DNA from: Acidobacteriota bacterium
GTDB taxonomy: Bacteria; Acidobacteriota; Terriglobia; Acidiferrales; UBA7541
DNA length: 64,000 bases
Direction: 5' to 3'
Assembly (NCBI GenBank): GCA_013289585.1
Contig: JABCZR010000015.1
Coordinates: 62,001-126,000, forward strand
Position numbers and translations under genes: made by a program. This document shows positions 54,342-62,032 of this stretch, piece after piece. Position 1 is the first letter of the stretch. Each line of letters begins with the position of its first letter. The notes beneath the pieces are model-generated. The model was given only the letters and a program-made list of their open reading frames with translations. It was not told the origin of the DNA and searched no databases.

Positions 54342-54707
54342 GTGCAAATCGCAAAAAAAGAAATGAAGCCCGGCGTCGTCGTCCTGGAGTTGAGCGGACC
54401 GCTCCAGATGGGCGTCGAGTGTAAACAGTTGGAACTCGCCATGGATCAGCTGATCAGCGACAAGCAGACGCGTGTGGTGATTGATCTTTCGAACGTCACC
54501 AAGCTCGATAGCGGCGGCCTGGGAAAGCTCGTTAACTGTTTTTCTCGCCTGAAAACGGCAGGCGGCGCCATGCGATTGAGCGGAGTCACAGGCATGATGG
54601 AGGGAGTCCTCAAACTAACTCACGCCGATCGCTTCCTGAAAACCTACCCCACAGCCATCGAAGCCGCCGAAAGCTTTTCCGATTCCGCGCAATCTTCCGC
54701 GAGCTAG
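54342..54707 (+). CDS. STAS-domain anti-sigma factor antagonist
   Basis: A 121-residue single STAS domain of the SpoIIAA/RsbV type. Landmarks: VVVLELSGPLQMGVECKQLELAMDQLI, then VVIDLSNVTKLDSGGLGKLVNCF with the conserved Asp-Ser (the phosphorylatable Ser near residue 58), and GVTGMMEGVLKLTHADRFLKTYPTAIEA at the end. GTG 54342 is preferred over GTG 54336 because AAAGG then lies at correct spacing. No cognate anti-sigma kinase is adjacent. Confidence 0.85.
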   Translation: MQIAKKEMKPGVVVLELSGPLQMGVECKQLELAMDQLISDKQTRVVIDLSNVTKLDSGGLGKLVNCFSRLKTAGGAMRLSGVTGMMEGVLKLTHADRFLKTYPTAIEAAESFSDSAQSSAS

Positions 54708-54774
54708 TGCTGATTCCAGACACCGGAGGCCCTGAGGATTACCCCTGATCTTCGCAAGACTTCGGACAGCTACA

Positions 54775-54809
54775 TTGACGGCCACTGTTGATTAGTGTAT
54801 ATACATTAA
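54775..54809 (+). promoter_or_regulatory. Leaderless brnTA promoter with overlapping palindromic operator
   Basis: -35 TTGACG (54775-54780), 17-base spacer, -10 TATATA (54798-54803). TTAGTGTATATACATTAA (54792-54809) is an 18-base palindrome with two mismatching positions that covers the -10 box. Transcription should start at about 54810-54811, exactly the GTG of brnT, and there is no Shine-Dalgarno sequence. BrnA antitoxins autoregulate their operons, so this is the likely operator. Confidence 0.72.
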
Positions 54810-54810
54810 T

Positions 54811-55092
54811 GTGTTCTCTTGGGACGCCCGCAAGGCAAATGCCAACCTGAGAAAGCACGGCGTTTCCTTCGAGGAGGCGGCCACCGTCTTCGGCGATCCC
54901 GAGGGACTTGACTGGGAAGATTTTGAGCATTCGGTTTCAGAACCACGGTCGTCGAGGATAGGCTTCTCCTTCTCAGGCCGGGTTCTTTTTGTGGTTTACA
55001 CCATTCGAAGGCTGAAAAATGAAAAAGAAACAATCCGCATCATCAGCGCCCGCCAGGCGACGCGCAGGGAACGCCAGGCATATGCCGGATAG
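54811..55092 (+). CDS. brnT: BrnT-type ribonuclease toxin
   Basis: A 93-residue toxin of the type II BrnT/BrnA system (RelE-like fold). Family features: FSWDARKANANLRKHGVSFEEAATVFGDP at the N-terminus and RIISARQATRRERQAYA at the C-terminus, which contains the conserved basic and aromatic active-site residues. The GTG start lies at the predicted transcription start. The antitoxin gene overlaps its end by 74 bases. Confidence 0.9.
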   Translation: MFSWDARKANANLRKHGVSFEEAATVFGDPEGLDWEDFEHSVSEPRSSRIGFSFSGRVLFVVYTIRRLKNEKETIRIISARQATRRERQAYAG

Positions 55093-55315
55093 CAAGTTGG
55101 ACCTTTCCGATATTCCCGAAGCCACGGACGAGCAACTCGGCCGTGCCCGCCGCGTGGGCCGGCCCGTCACCGGCAACGCCAAACAGTTGATTGCCATCCG
55201 TATCGCCCCGCGGCTTCTTGCGCAGCTTCGCCGTCTCGCTGCCAAGCAGGCGAAGCCTTACCAAACGCTCATTCACGAACTCCTGGAGCGCGCTGCCAAA
55301 AGGAAAGTTGCCTGA
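55019..55315 (+). CDS. brnA: BrnA-type antitoxin
   Basis: A 98-residue antitoxin. The N-terminal half contains LDLSDIPEATDEQLGRARRVGRP, the C-terminal half a ribbon-helix-helix (IAIRIAPRLLAQLRRLAAKQAKPYQTLIHELLERA), expected to bind the palindrome before brnT. ATG at 55019 has GAAGG seven bases upstream and gives a long overlap with brnT; ATG at 55082 is an alternative that would leave a ten-base overlap. Confidence 0.87.
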   Translation: MKKKQSASSAPARRRAGNARHMPDSKLDLSDIPEATDEQLGRARRVGRPVTGNAKQLIAIRIAPRLLAQLRRLAAKQAKPYQTLIHELLERAAKRKVA

Positions 55316-55422
55316 GGTCGAGGCTCAAGGATAGCCGGAATCTAAGCAATTGCGATCTTGAAGGACAATTGGCCTACGCATTTCGCGCTTTTTGCTTGGC
55401 TTTGTCCCACCGTGAGGAACTC

Positions 55423-55650
55423 ATGAAATACCGAAAGAAAATCGATAGTGCGCTGATTTGTACCGTTAACGACGAAACCCAAGCTGCGCTGCAGGCTCCT
55501 GAAGCCTCCCAGGACCTTCCTGGCGTCGCGGCGCTGGCCGATGTAACTGAGGGAATCCGGCAAGGGCTCGAGGATGTGAAAAATGGTCGCGTCTTCCCTG
55601 CGCGTGAATCCCTGGAAACACTCCGGCGCAAGCGCGCAATACCTTTATAA
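55423..55650 (+). CDS. Orphan antitoxin-like protein
   Basis: A 75-residue protein ending TEGIRQGLEDVKNGRVFPARESLETLRRK, which matches the C-terminal toxin-wrapping region of RelB/ParD-type antitoxins (the GLEDVKxGRxxPAxE pattern). GAGGAA precedes ATG 55423. No toxin gene lies downstream (45 bases to the convergent DUF5996 stop) or immediately upstream. It is either an orphan antitoxin or the remnant of a module that lost its toxin. Confidence 0.65.
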   Translation: MKYRKKIDSALICTVNDETQAALQAPEASQDLPGVAALADVTEGIRQGLEDVKNGRVFPARESLETLRRKRAIPL

Positions 55651-55694
55651 GTCGAACAGCCCGCTTTTAGAGGGTCCTGTATGCCACTGTCGAG

Positions 55695-56639
55695 TCAGGC
55701 ACTTCTCTCAAGAGCGGCACGATCCCAGCCCGAAAGACTGGCGCCTGCTTCATAAGTGCTCTGCGCGAACTGCAAAATCTCGTCGCGCGGAGAGGCCGTA
55801 TGGCGCACATCATCGTACAGCAGCAAATATTCGTGCAGCTTCTTCTGGTAAAACGCGCCTTTTGGCCGGGCCGGTTGTACGTCATAGCCGGGTGGTCCCG
55901 GAGCCATGTACGCATAGAAAGCCGGGCCCGCAACGTCTCCGCCCCCCGGCCACCATCCCAGGCTGCTGCATTCGCAAGAGTAGGCTTCAGACGTGATTAC
56001 GCCTTTTCGCGCCGGGGAGCTGCGGCCGCTAAATCGCGTGCAGCAGAGATCGAAGCTGCCCCAAAAGAAATGAACGGGACTCGCCTTGCCAATGAAGCGT
56101 GCACGAAACTCCTGGAACACCAGATCCGTTGACAGCAGAACTCGCCAGAAGCGGTTCGCATATTCGGGCTCGTAAGAGGCGTGCGTTTCATCGTGATCGA
56201 GAGCGATCGGGTTGGGAACTTCCTGCGGCTTGGTGTTGATCGCGACGTCGATGCCGGATTCGTGCAGCGCCGAAAACAATTCTCGATAAAACGCCGCGAC
56301 CGATTTTGCATACAGCGGGAGAGCCCGCGCGCCACCGTCCGACGTTCGAATCTCCAGCCGGTGCTGGATGAAGTCGAACTCGATTTCGAATGCCCGTCCA
56401 TGGTAGGGAATCGGAGAAGTTGTCAGTCCTCGCGCGCTCACATAGAGCGCGGCATTCCACCAATGATTCTGCAGCGGTGCAAGGGTCAGGCGGATTTTCC
56501 CGACGATCTGCGTCCACATGTGCAGCGTCTGGTAGGTCTTTTCCCATTCGCCCAGAGGCAGTGCGGGCCAGTCTTGCTCTGCCTTCTTCATAGAAGAAGC
56601 TTGGTTGAGGAGACTTGTGCGTTTGTCAGGCGTAGCCAT
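55695..56639 (-). CDS. DUF5996 family protein
   Basis: A 314-residue protein with the hallmarks of DUF5996: WPALPLGEWEKTYQTLHMWTQIVGKIRLTLAPLQNHWWNAALYVSARGLTTSPIPY at the N-terminus, FEIEFDFIQHRLEIRTSDG, and VHFFWGSFDLCCTRFSGR further on, then AYSCECSSLGWWPGGG and a FYAYMAPGPPGY strand. The family is widespread and of unknown function. No signal peptide. Single-gene unit between the orphan antitoxin (convergent) and the NlpC/P60-like gene. Confidence 0.9.
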   Translation of the reverse strand: MATPDKRTSLLNQASSMKKAEQDWPALPLGEWEKTYQTLHMWTQIVGKIRLTLAPLQNHWWNAALYVSARGLTTSPIPYHGRAFEIEFDFIQHRLEIRTSDGGARALPLYAKSVAAFYRELFSALHESGIDVAINTKPQEVPNPIALDHDETHASYEPEYANRFWRVLLSTDLVFQEFRARFIGKASPVHFFWGSFDLCCTRFSGRSSPARKGVITSEAYSCECSSLGWWPGGGDVAGPAFYAYMAPGPPGYDVQPARPKGAFYQKKLHEYLLLYDDVRHTASPRDEILQFAQSTYEAGASLSGWDRAALERSA

Positions 56640-56758
56640 AATTGCCGATTATGCGCTTGCAACAACCGGTTGTCAGCCGGCGTCTTCAGGCGATCAGACG
56701 ATCTGGCCTGAGCTTTTCCCATGCGAACCGTTTGCTGCCTGTAAGTCCCGCGACGCGC

Positions 56759-57946
56759 CTATTTATTTCCCAGCAGCCCGCTGATTAATCTGGCAAGCTC
56801 CAGCTCCTGGCCGAGAACGGCCTCACGATGTTCGGAAGGGCCTTCCGCTTCGGTCACCCACGCCAGTTGTGCCGCTAGATTCCTCACCGCCACATCCTGC
56901 GGCACGTAGGTTCGATCCGTTGGCGCAGTCGCCTCCCAACCCGAAGCGCTGCGGTGCAGTTCCCATCGGACGTGTTCGCGCCGCCGCGTGTAATCCGTTT
57001 CCCCGCCAACGATGGTGGCTCGTGCATCGACCTGCAATTGAGCCCACCCATGGTCGCGTCTGATTTCCAGGCGCTCCACCTGGAATCGCTCAAAAATGAC
57101 CACGGGCACCGTCAGTTTTGAAGGGGCATCCGACCGCAACACCTCTCCAGAGGCATTGCTCAGTTCAGAGATGCCCTGGGCGACTTCAGCCCTTGTCGGC
57201 TGCTTATTCCCTTGCACGATGACGATGCTTCTCGCTGCATCCGTCATTGCGCTCGAAGCAGTTGGGGTGGCCGGAGCTGGCAGCTCGTAACCGACTCTCT
57301 TTGCCGCCTCGGGCGGACGATGCGAGCCGGCTTCACTTCTGGCAGAGCGCTCTTCGGCCACTGCTTCAGTGCCTTCCTGCTTCGCAGAATTGCGATCTTG
57401 CGTGGCTTGCGGAGCTTTGGCTGCGGTCACGACTCCACTGGCTTCTTTCTTGTAACGATAGATGCGGGGTCTCCCGCGCGACCTCCAATACGGCCCATCG
57501 TAGTTCTGGACCTCCAGGCCCGTGCTCACCAGGCTGTAAAAACTGTGCTCCGAGGGTTCGAGGACAATCCCGACGTGTCCGGGCCAGGCGATCAAATCTC
57601 CCGGCTGCGCGTGTTTCACGCGCTCAAAATTCGCGTTCCCTGCATACAGTTCGAAAGAGCTCGCGTATGGATAGTCGAATCCCGCGTCGAGGTAGATCTG
57701 ATGCACTAAATGAGAGCAATCCTGCACCGCGTTTGGTGGCTCATTTTGGTTCAACGCGGCATTAACAATAGCCCTTCCTTCGGTCGCTCTTAACAATCGC
57801 AAATGCCCTGCGGATTGGCTCGTGTCTCCCCCCGATTGCGCATGCACAAACTCAACATGCGCAAAGCCCAACCAAAGAAGGCACAGCCCAAGCGAAACTC
57901 CTCGCGTCCATTTCCAACCAGTGATGTCTTCCATATCCTGATTCAC
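56759..57946 (-). CDS. Exported NlpC/P60-like protein
   Basis: A 395-residue protein with a signal peptide (RGVSLGLCLLWLGFAHVEFVHA) and an NlpC/P60-like core (about 50-165). The catalytic Cys is in AVQDCSHLVHQIYLDAGFDYPYASS near residue 76, and His is in AQPGDLIAWPGHVGIVLEPSEHSFYSL near 124. The rest is a Ser/Ala/Glu linker and a C-terminal domain of unknown type (VVIFERFQVERLEIRRDHGWAQLQVDARATIVGGE). A role in peptidoglycan cleavage is likely by family. GTG 57946 is used; ATG 57934 is also possible. Confidence 0.8.
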   Translation of the reverse strand: MNQDMEDITGWKWTRGVSLGLCLLWLGFAHVEFVHAQSGGDTSQSAGHLRLLRATEGRAIVNAALNQNEPPNAVQDCSHLVHQIYLDAGFDYPYASSFELYAGNANFERVKHAQPGDLIAWPGHVGIVLEPSEHSFYSLVSTGLEVQNYDGPYWRSRGRPRIYRYKKEASGVVTAAKAPQATQDRNSAKQEGTEAVAEERSARSEAGSHRPPEAAKRVGYELPAPATPTASSAMTDAARSIVIVQGNKQPTRAEVAQGISELSNASGEVLRSDAPSKLTVPVVIFERFQVERLEIRRDHGWAQLQVDARATIVGGETDYTRRREHVRWELHRSASGWEATAPTDRTYVPQDVAVRNLAAQLAWVTEAEGPSEHREAVLGQELELARLISGLLGNK

Positions 57947-58134
57947 CCGGCAGCGTCTCGCGATTGCACCAAGAAACCGCCAGTCTCAGGATTCCCGGAG
58001 AGGCCGCCATTAGCAATGGAACTTGCTTTGAACGTACTTGTCCCAATGGCCAGTTAGGGAATGCGAGTAAAGCTGAAAGATTTTTCGTGCTGGATTCCAG
58101 CATAGACATGCTGGGCAGGGCGTACTTTCCAATC

Positions 58135-59127
58135 CTATGAGCTGGCCACGGCCCGGCGAAGCACTTCGCGTGAAATATTCGCTCCGCTTACCACCAGCAC
58201 AACGTGCTCGCCGCAATTGGTGCCGGAGTTCAGCAGCGCAGCAGTGCTCGCGGCTCCGGCGGGCTCTGCCAGGATGTGCTCCTCCAGCAGTAAAATCTCG
58301 ATGGCTCGCAGCATTTGGTCTTCACTCACGAGGACCAATTCATCAACGAGGTATTTCACGTCGCGCACGTTCGCCGCTTCGGGCGTTCGCGTTGCAAGCC
58401 CGTCGGCAATGGTGTCGCAGGTTTCCGTGCCCACGACTTTGCCTTCCTTCCAGGATAAGTAATACGAAGGCGCGCGCTCCGCCTGCACGCCAACGATCTT
58501 CACTTGCGGCGAAATCTGCTTCGCCGCCGCGGCGATCCCCCGAATCAGAGCGGTGTCGCCCATGGGCACTACGATCGCGCTGGCTTGCGGAAGCTGTTCC
58601 AGGATTTCACAACTGATCGTCGCGGGGCCGGCGGGAAGGTCCAGATCGGCCGCATCGTTTAAGAAATACACGCCTGGCTGCCTGGCGTGCTCCGCCGCCA
58701 GCGCGAATGCAGAAGCCGGGTCACTGTCCCTACTCTCCACAATCGCGGCGCCAAGAGCTGCAATCCGGGCGCGCTTCACCGGATTGCAATTCGCAGGCAA
58801 GAAAATCTTTGCCTCTATACCAAACTGCTTCGCCGCCAGGGCCACCGCGGCTCCATGATTCCCCGTGCTGCAAGCCACTACTTCCTGAATCGGCCCTCGG
58901 CTCATTCTTTGCGCCAGCCCCCAAAACGCCCCGCGCACCTTGAACGAACCCGTCGGCAGCTCCGTCTCCACCTTCAAATAAACATTCTTTCCCACCATGC
59001 GTCCGAGGAATGGTGCCGCCACCAGCCGTGTCGGCGGGAAATATTTTGCCAGGAATTTTCGCGCCTCGCGAATCGTGGAAATGCCCGGAACAATTTGTGG
59101 ATTGGCCGCGCCCGCCGCGGAATTCAT
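58135..59127 (-). CDS. Threonine/serine dehydratase-like PLP enzyme
   Basis: A 330-residue fold-type II PLP enzyme. The PLP lysine is in [15 protein letters not shown] near residue 62, the phosphate-binding loop [13 protein letters not shown] lies near 88, and the C-terminal serine/glycine turn is [10 protein letters not shown] near 318. The family includes threonine ammonia-lyase (catabolic type, without the ACT domain), serine dehydratase and serine racemase; choice among these is not possible by eye. Its ATG overlaps the aroF stop by four bases, so it is translated from the aroF transcript and would come under the same attenuation. Confidence 0.87.
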   Translation of the reverse strand: MNSAAGAANPQIVPGISTIREARKFLAKYFPPTRLVAAPFLGRMVGKNVYLKVETELPTGSFKVRGAFWGLAQRMSRGPIQEVVACSTGNHGAAVALAAKQFGIEAKIFLPANCNPVKRARIAALGAAIVESRDSDPASAFALAAEHARQPGVYFLNDAADLDLPAGPATISCEILEQLPQASAIVVPMGDTALIRGIAAAAKQISPQVKIVGVQAERAPSYYLSWKEGKVVGTETCDTIADGLATRTPEAANVRDVKYLVDELVLVSEDQMLRAIEILLLEEHILAEPAGAASTAALLNSGTNCGEHVVLVVSGANISREVLRRAVASS

Positions 59128-60173
59128 CCCGCCACCGCGGATACGGCTGTTTCTCTCTTCCTGGTTTCATTCCACAGATGAATGTAGGGCTCCAGATCCT
59201 TCATCATTTTCTGGAATTGCGGAAGATCGAGAGATTGTGCACCGTCGCTGATCGCTTTTTCCGGGGCCGGATGCACTTCCACGATCAAGCCGTCGGCGCC
59301 GATGGCTACGCCGGCGCGGGAGAGTGCCGGCACCAGGCTGCGCTTCCCTGTCGCGTGGCTCGGATCGAGAATCACCGGGAGGTGCGTTAATTCGTTCAGC
59401 GCGGGGATCGCCGCGATGTCGCAGGTGTTTCGCGTAACCGTTTCGAACGTGCGGATTCCGCGTTCGCACAGAATCACGTCGGAATTTCCGTGCGCCGTAA
59501 TATATTCCGCGGACATCAATAATTCTTTCACCGTGCTGCTCAAGCCGCGTTTCAGCAGCACCGGCCGGCCGCATTTTCCCAGGGCTTTCAGCAGCATGAA
59601 GTTCTGCATGTTTCGCGCGCCCACTTGCATCACATCCGCATATTTTGCCACCAAATCCACATCGCGGTCGCTCATCACTTCGGTGATGATGGCTAAACCC
59701 GTCGCTTGCTTCGCTTTCTGCAGCAGCTTCAACCCTTCTTCTTCCATGCCCTGAAAATCGTAGGGTGAAGTCCGTGGCTTGAACGCTCCGCCGCGCAGCA
59801 TCTTCGCGCCCGCTTTCGCAACGCCTTCCGCCGCCTGCATAATCTGCTTTTCCGATTCCACCGAGCACGGCCCGGCCATCACGATGAATTCGTCGCCGCC
59901 AATTTCCGTGCCATTTATCTTGATTCGCGTTTTGCCTGCGCGGAATTCCTTGCTCACGAATTTGTACGGCGCGGAAATCCGCACCACCTTTTCCACCTGC
60001 GGCATGGCCTCGACGGATTCGAAGCACGCGGTCACGTCGCCGACGCCCACCACGCCGATCACCACGCGCTCTTCTCCCTCGATGGAGTGCACCTTGTAGC
60101 CGAAGTGCGCAACCTGTTCGCGGACTTCATCAATCTCTTCGCGCGTCGCGTGCAGCTTCATGGAAATAATCAT
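59124..60173 (-). CDS. aroF: 3-Deoxy-7-phosphoheptulonate (DAHP) synthase, type I-beta
   Basis: First enzyme of the shikimate pathway: condenses phosphoenolpyruvate and erythrose 4-phosphate. A 349-residue protein with an N-terminal ferredoxin-like regulatory domain (about 1-80, [20 protein letters not shown]) and a TIM-barrel containing [11 protein letters not shown] near residue 108, [18 protein letters not shown] near 128 and the metal-binding segment [12 protein letters not shown] near 272. The N-terminal domain of the Thermotoga enzyme mediates Tyr/Phe inhibition, so feedback control is expected. GAGAGGG lies eight bases before the ATG. An aromatic leader peptide and terminator precede it. 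Confidence 0.95.
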   Translation of the reverse strand: MIISMKLHATREEIDEVREQVAHFGYKVHSIEGEERVVIGVVGVGDVTACFESVEAMPQVEKVVRISAPYKFVSKEFRAGKTRIKINGTEIGGDEFIVMAGPCSVESEKQIMQAAEGVAKAGAKMLRGGAFKPRTSPYDFQGMEEEGLKLLQKAKQATGLAIITEVMSDRDVDLVAKYADVMQVGARNMQNFMLLKALGKCGRPVLLKRGLSSTVKELLMSAEYITAHGNSDVILCERGIRTFETVTRNTCDIAAIPALNELTHLPVILDPSHATGKRSLVPALSRAGVAIGADGLIVEVHPAPEKAISDGAQSLDLPQFQKMMKDLEPYIHLWNETRKRETAVSAVAG

Positions 60174-60243
60174 TGTGAAACCCTCTCAAGTTCTGTTTTT
60201 CTTTTCTTCGAAACTTTCTGCCAAAAAAATAATGGCGTAAAAC

Positions 60244-60270
60244 AAAAAAACCCACTCGCTGCGAGTGGGT
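60244..60270 (-). terminator. Attenuator terminator upstream of aroF
   Basis: On the minus strand ACCCACTCG/CGAGTGGGT (9-base stem, 3-base loop) is followed by seven T. It lies 45 bases after the leader peptide stop and 70 bases before the aroF ATG, inside the aroF leader. The 5' arm (CCACTCGC, 60261-60268) can also pair with GCGAGCGG (60305-60312), which would form an antiterminator with one mismatch. Confidence 0.85.
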
Positions 60271-60315
60271 CGAATCTTTTTTGCCGATTCAGATTACAGA
60301 AGCGCCGCTCGCCAC

Positions 60316-60372
60316 CTAGATGGGTGGACCGCTAAATCGAAACCAATACGAATAGGCGCGAACACGAATCAT
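60316..60372 (-). CDS. Aromatic-amino-acid leader peptide of aroF (18 aa)
   Basis: An 18-codon open frame, MIRVRAYSYWFRFSGPPI, with five aromatic residues in seven (Tyr, Tyr, Trp, Phe, Phe at codons 7-13) followed by TAG. Directly at the stop is a CCACC/GGTGG hairpin. The layout matches known leader peptides in which ribosomes stall for lack of the amino acids made by the downstream pathway. There is no ribosome binding site; the ATG lies at the predicted transcription start, so it would be translated as a leaderless message. The assignment is inferred from sequence only. Confidence 0.72.
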   Translation of the reverse strand: MIRVRAYSYWFRFSGPPI

Positions 60373-60379
60373 GGGTCAG

Positions 60380-60408
60380 AGTATATTTCCTCTCTTTCCA
60401 GGAAACAA
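60380..60408 (-). promoter_or_regulatory. Promoter of the aroF leader transcript
   Basis: On the minus strand TTGTTT (60403-60408), a 17-base spacer and TATACT (60380-60385). The leader peptide ATG starts eight bases after the -10 box, i.e. at or next to +1. It sits between the CAP gene stop (60457) and the leader, so aroF has its own promoter. Confidence 0.6.
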
Positions 60409-60456
60409 CAATTTCTTTCGCTGCCCAGGCCAACCGCGCATTTCCACGCTTTCGCG

Positions 60457-61218
60457 TCAAAAAATCAGGATTGCGATGCGATAGTGCGCAAAACCCGGGG
60501 CGCTGCTGGTGCGGCAAGCGCCCACCTCGGTTTTTTGCGGCGAGAGGGCGCGCAATCTTTTCTCTACCTGATCCGGAAGTTTGTTCAAGTCCGCCGCTTC
60601 AAAGCGAAGGGCTTCCACCGAGCGCGTGACCGGGACCGAAATTCCTTTTTCCATCGCGCAGGTTCTGCGCGCCTCGTCGCTGGCTACGACACCGCGTACC
60701 CCTTGCGCGGCGAGCAGCGCGATCATTTGTTTTTCTTGTTCCGCGATGCTCAGGATGTCGACGCGGGTGGAAAAATCCTGGACGGCGAACAGGCCGCCCG
60801 TGCTTCGCGCTGTGGCGATGCCCACCGCTGTGAGATTGGGGTTGAGGATATTTCCGCGGTGGCCGGGAGAATGCATCCATCCGACGTGAATGGTTTCGGG
60901 GGATGCGCCGACGGCGATATTTTCGGCGATGCTGCCGAATCGCGCGCCGGCTTGGGTGAGGCGTTCCTGGAGATCCGGTTCACCCTGGAGCTGATGTTCG
61001 AGAATATTGTAGAAGGCCATGCGATTGGCGTGCAGGCGGGCGGCTTTGGCAAGAGCTTCATCCCATTGCAACGGAGGCAGGGATTGGGCGGCGCGTTCGC
61101 GGTTGAGGGCGTCGAACAAAACCTGTTCGCTGGCGGAAAGTCTTTCGGCGGCGGCAGAAGCTGCAGCAAAAAGAAAAGTGAGAAGCGCGGCGAGGAGGAG
61201 AGAGTTTAGATTCTTCAT
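60457..61218 (-). CDS. Secreted CAP (SCP/PR1) domain protein
   Basis: A 253-residue protein with a signal peptide (KNLNSLLLAALLTFLFAAASAAAE) and a bacterial CAP domain (about 30-155): LFDALNRERAAQSLPPLQWDEALAKAARLHANRMAFYNILEHQLQGEPDLQERL, SIAENIAVG, then HVGWMHSPGHRGNILNPNLTAVGIA. The cavity residues His (HAN.M, HQ) and Glu (AEN) are present. A C-terminal extension of about 85 residues follows. ATG 61218 is chosen; a longer frame from 61299 would translate a tandem palindromic repeat. Function of bacterial CAP proteins is mostly unknown. Confidence 0.9.
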   Translation of the reverse strand: MKNLNSLLLAALLTFLFAAASAAAERLSASEQVLFDALNRERAAQSLPPLQWDEALAKAARLHANRMAFYNILEHQLQGEPDLQERLTQAGARFGSIAENIAVGASPETIHVGWMHSPGHRGNILNPNLTAVGIATARSTGGLFAVQDFSTRVDILSIAEQEKQMIALLAAQGVRGVVASDEARRTCAMEKGISVPVTRSVEALRFEAADLNKLPDQVEKRLRALSPQKTEVGACRTSSAPGFAHYRIAILIF

Positions 61219-61227
61219 TGCCGCGGC

Positions 61228-61267
61228 GAAATTGAAATTTCTTTCTCGCGGGAAAGAATTGAAATTC
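61228..61267. repeat. Tandem palindromic repeat before the CAP gene
   Basis: Two imperfect copies about 28 bases apart, each centred on a palindrome (GAAATTGAAATTTC at 61228-61241 and GAATTGAAATTC at 61256-61267). A TTTCTCGCGGGAAA hairpin lies between them. A third related palindrome (GAAATTTTC) follows at 61281-61289. Much more AT-rich than the surroundings. Confidence 0.5.
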
Positions 61268-61309
61268 TTCTCGGCCGGGAGAAATTTTCGATTTCTCATA
61301 CGACGAGAA

Positions 61310-62032
61310 TTATCCGCGGACGTGGATGGCGCTGAAGCTGAGAATGACGTGGCCGCCAGAGGTAGGCCGGCCGAAACTCAGCATAGGGCTGAAGCGGGAG
61401 AAGAGCAGCATCTGATCGAGCTGGCGGCGCAGCTCCAGGCTGCTCGATCCGGAAATAATTTCGTAGTCGGTCATTTGACCCTGAGCGTCAACGGTGACGT
61501 CGAGGAGAAGATCGCGCGGCAAGGAGAGCTCGATGTCGTGCTGTTCGGGCGCCCAGGATTGCGGATAGTCCGAGAGCGTGAGGAGCTCGGCGGGACGCAT
61601 GAGATTGAGGTCCACATCGTTCTGCACGGCGCGCACGGTGGTGCCGGGGACGATCATCTGCAAGACCAGCACGAAGACGAGGATGGCGGAGAAAAAGCCG
61701 CCGGTAGCCGGAACGGTGAGCGGGCGAAAAACGTTGTCGAGCAAAATTTCCGCGCGGTCCTTCACGCGGCGCATGCGAGTGGACCAATCGTGCGAAGGAT
61801 GAGCCTGGGCAGCGGCGACTTTGATGCGCACGGCAAGATCGGCGGGAGGAGCGTTTTTCGGAACGCGCGACAAAAGCACGGAGAGCTTGCGGAACTTCTG
61901 AAGCTCCGCGCGGCAGACGTGGCATGCTTCGAGATGGTCGCGAACTTCACCGCGTTCTTCGACGCGCGCGGCGCCGGTCACGGCATCATCGAGATAACCC
62001 GCCAGTTTAGTTTGTACTGTATGGCACTTCAT
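61310..62032 (-). CDS. Membrane-anchored zinc-finger anti-sigma factor
   Basis: A 240-residue protein with an N-terminal zf-HC2 domain (VRDHLEACHVCRAELQKF, His-x3-Cys-x2-Cys, residues 31-48, with Cys3 earlier) that binds the cognate ECF sigma factor. A single membrane helix follows (about residues 108-130, GGFFSAILVFVLVLQMIVPG), then a periplasmic TonB-C-like domain (LDVTVDAQGQMTDYEIISGSSSLELRRQLDQMLLFSRFSPML). The start overlaps the sigma-factor stop by four bases. Confidence 0.88.
   Translation of the reverse strand: MKCHTVQTKLAGYLDDAVTGAARVEERGEVRDHLEACHVCRAELQKFRKLSVLLSRVPKNAPPADLAVRIKVAAAQAHPSHDWSTRMRRVKDRAEILLDNVFRPLTVPATGGFFSAILVFVLVLQMIVPGTTVRAVQNDVDLNLMRPAELLTLSDYPQSWAPEQHDIELSLPRDLLLDVTVDAQGQMTDYEIISGSSSLELRRQLDQMLLFSRFSPMLSFGRPTSGGHVILSFSAIHVRG

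Noticed and set aside
55583-55996. Plus-strand frame downstream of the orphan antitoxin as its toxin
   Set aside because: It overlaps the antitoxin and is antisense to the DUF5996 gene; no RelE/ParE features.
60174-60456. T-box or protein-binding (TRAP-like) leader before aroF
   Set aside because: No T-box bulge sequence (TGGNACC region) and no run of GAG/TAG triplets; the aromatic open frame with terminator explains the layout better.
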